A stretch of 6,736 bases of DNA from an uncultured Peptococcaceae bacterium (GTDB lineage: Bacteria > Bacillota > Peptococcia > Peptococcales > Peptococcaceae), in the NCBI GenBank assembly GCA_958451915.1, contig CAUDRX010000129.1, positions 1 through 6,736 of the forward strand. The letters run 5' to 3'. The first letter of the stretch is position 1, and every line of letters begins with the position of its first letter. Below are positions 6,662 to 6,736 of the stretch, in pieces. The notes under the pieces were generated by a model that saw only the letters and a list, made by a program, of their open reading frames with translations, was not told the DNA's origin and did not search any database. The translations under genes and the position numbers were made by a program.

Positions 6662-6712
6662 CTGAAACGACAGATGATATACAGCCGTTGCAACAATGGA
6701 CAGACTGATGCT
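6662..6712 (-). promoter_or_regulatory. Possible promoter region of the surface-protein gene (weak evidence)
   Basis: The minus strand contains TATATC (6681 down to 6676) and the overlapping TATCAT (6679 down to 6674), either of which could be a -10. No good -35 is present: TGTCCA lies 17 bp upstream of TATCAT and matches TTGACA at only three positions. If used, transcription would start just before the terminator-like hairpin. No coding region is seen here. Confidence 0.2.
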
Positions 6713-6736
6713 ATGCGTGCGTGCGTGCGTGCGTGC
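6713..6736. repeat. Tetranucleotide GTGC repeat running off the window end
   Basis: Bases 6717-6736 are five perfect GTGC units, and the pattern extends back to TGCG at 6714. The tract is strictly alternating purine-pyrimidine from 6713. It is cut by the window edge, so its full length is unknown. Such short tandem repeats can vary by slippage and can also mark contig ends. Confidence 0.85.

Overview
The window looks like part of a moderately G+C-rich Bacillota chromosome (probably class Clostridia or a relative). The clues are strong AGGAGG-type ribosome binding sites, an AgrC/AgrA-like two-component pair with a LytTR output domain, and a very large secreted protein ending in three S-layer homology (SLH) domains. 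The exact taxon cannot be read from the sequence.

Layout. (1) Bases 1-388, minus strand: the N-terminal 129 codons of an ABC-transporter ATPase of the BceA/MacB/LolD type, cut by the window start. (2) Bases 389-620: a divergent intergenic region with four copies of a TGTCAAATTTGG-like repeat in two 21-bp-phased pairs, an overlapping inverted repeat, and an extended -10 promoter reading right. (3) Bases 621-2692, plus strand: a LytTR response regulator followed by a polytopic GHKL sensor kinase, 2 bp apart or overlapping depending on the kinase start. (4) Bases 2693-2766: a convergent terminator hairpin whose T-tract favours the minus strand. (5) Bases 2767-6573, minus strand: a 1268-residue secreted surface protein with a signal peptide, Gly-rich beta-repeat region, GLUG-like repeats, a beta-sandwich module, two InlB-B-like repeats and three SLH domains. 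(6) Bases 6574-6736: the leader of that gene, holding a strong minus-strand terminator-like hairpin and a tetranucleotide repeat running off the window end.

How it may work together (inference): the kinase senses an external signal and phosphorylates the LytTR regulator. The regulator could bind the phased repeats between its own gene and the divergent ABC gene, activating its own weak -35 promoter and perhaps the transporter. The SLH protein is convergent and separated by a terminator, so nothing in the sequence directly ties it to the two-component system. I see no wholly new class of system. The most rewarding items are the phased repeat array, the terminator-like hairpin in the leader of the surface-protein gene, and the compositional mosaic inside that gene.
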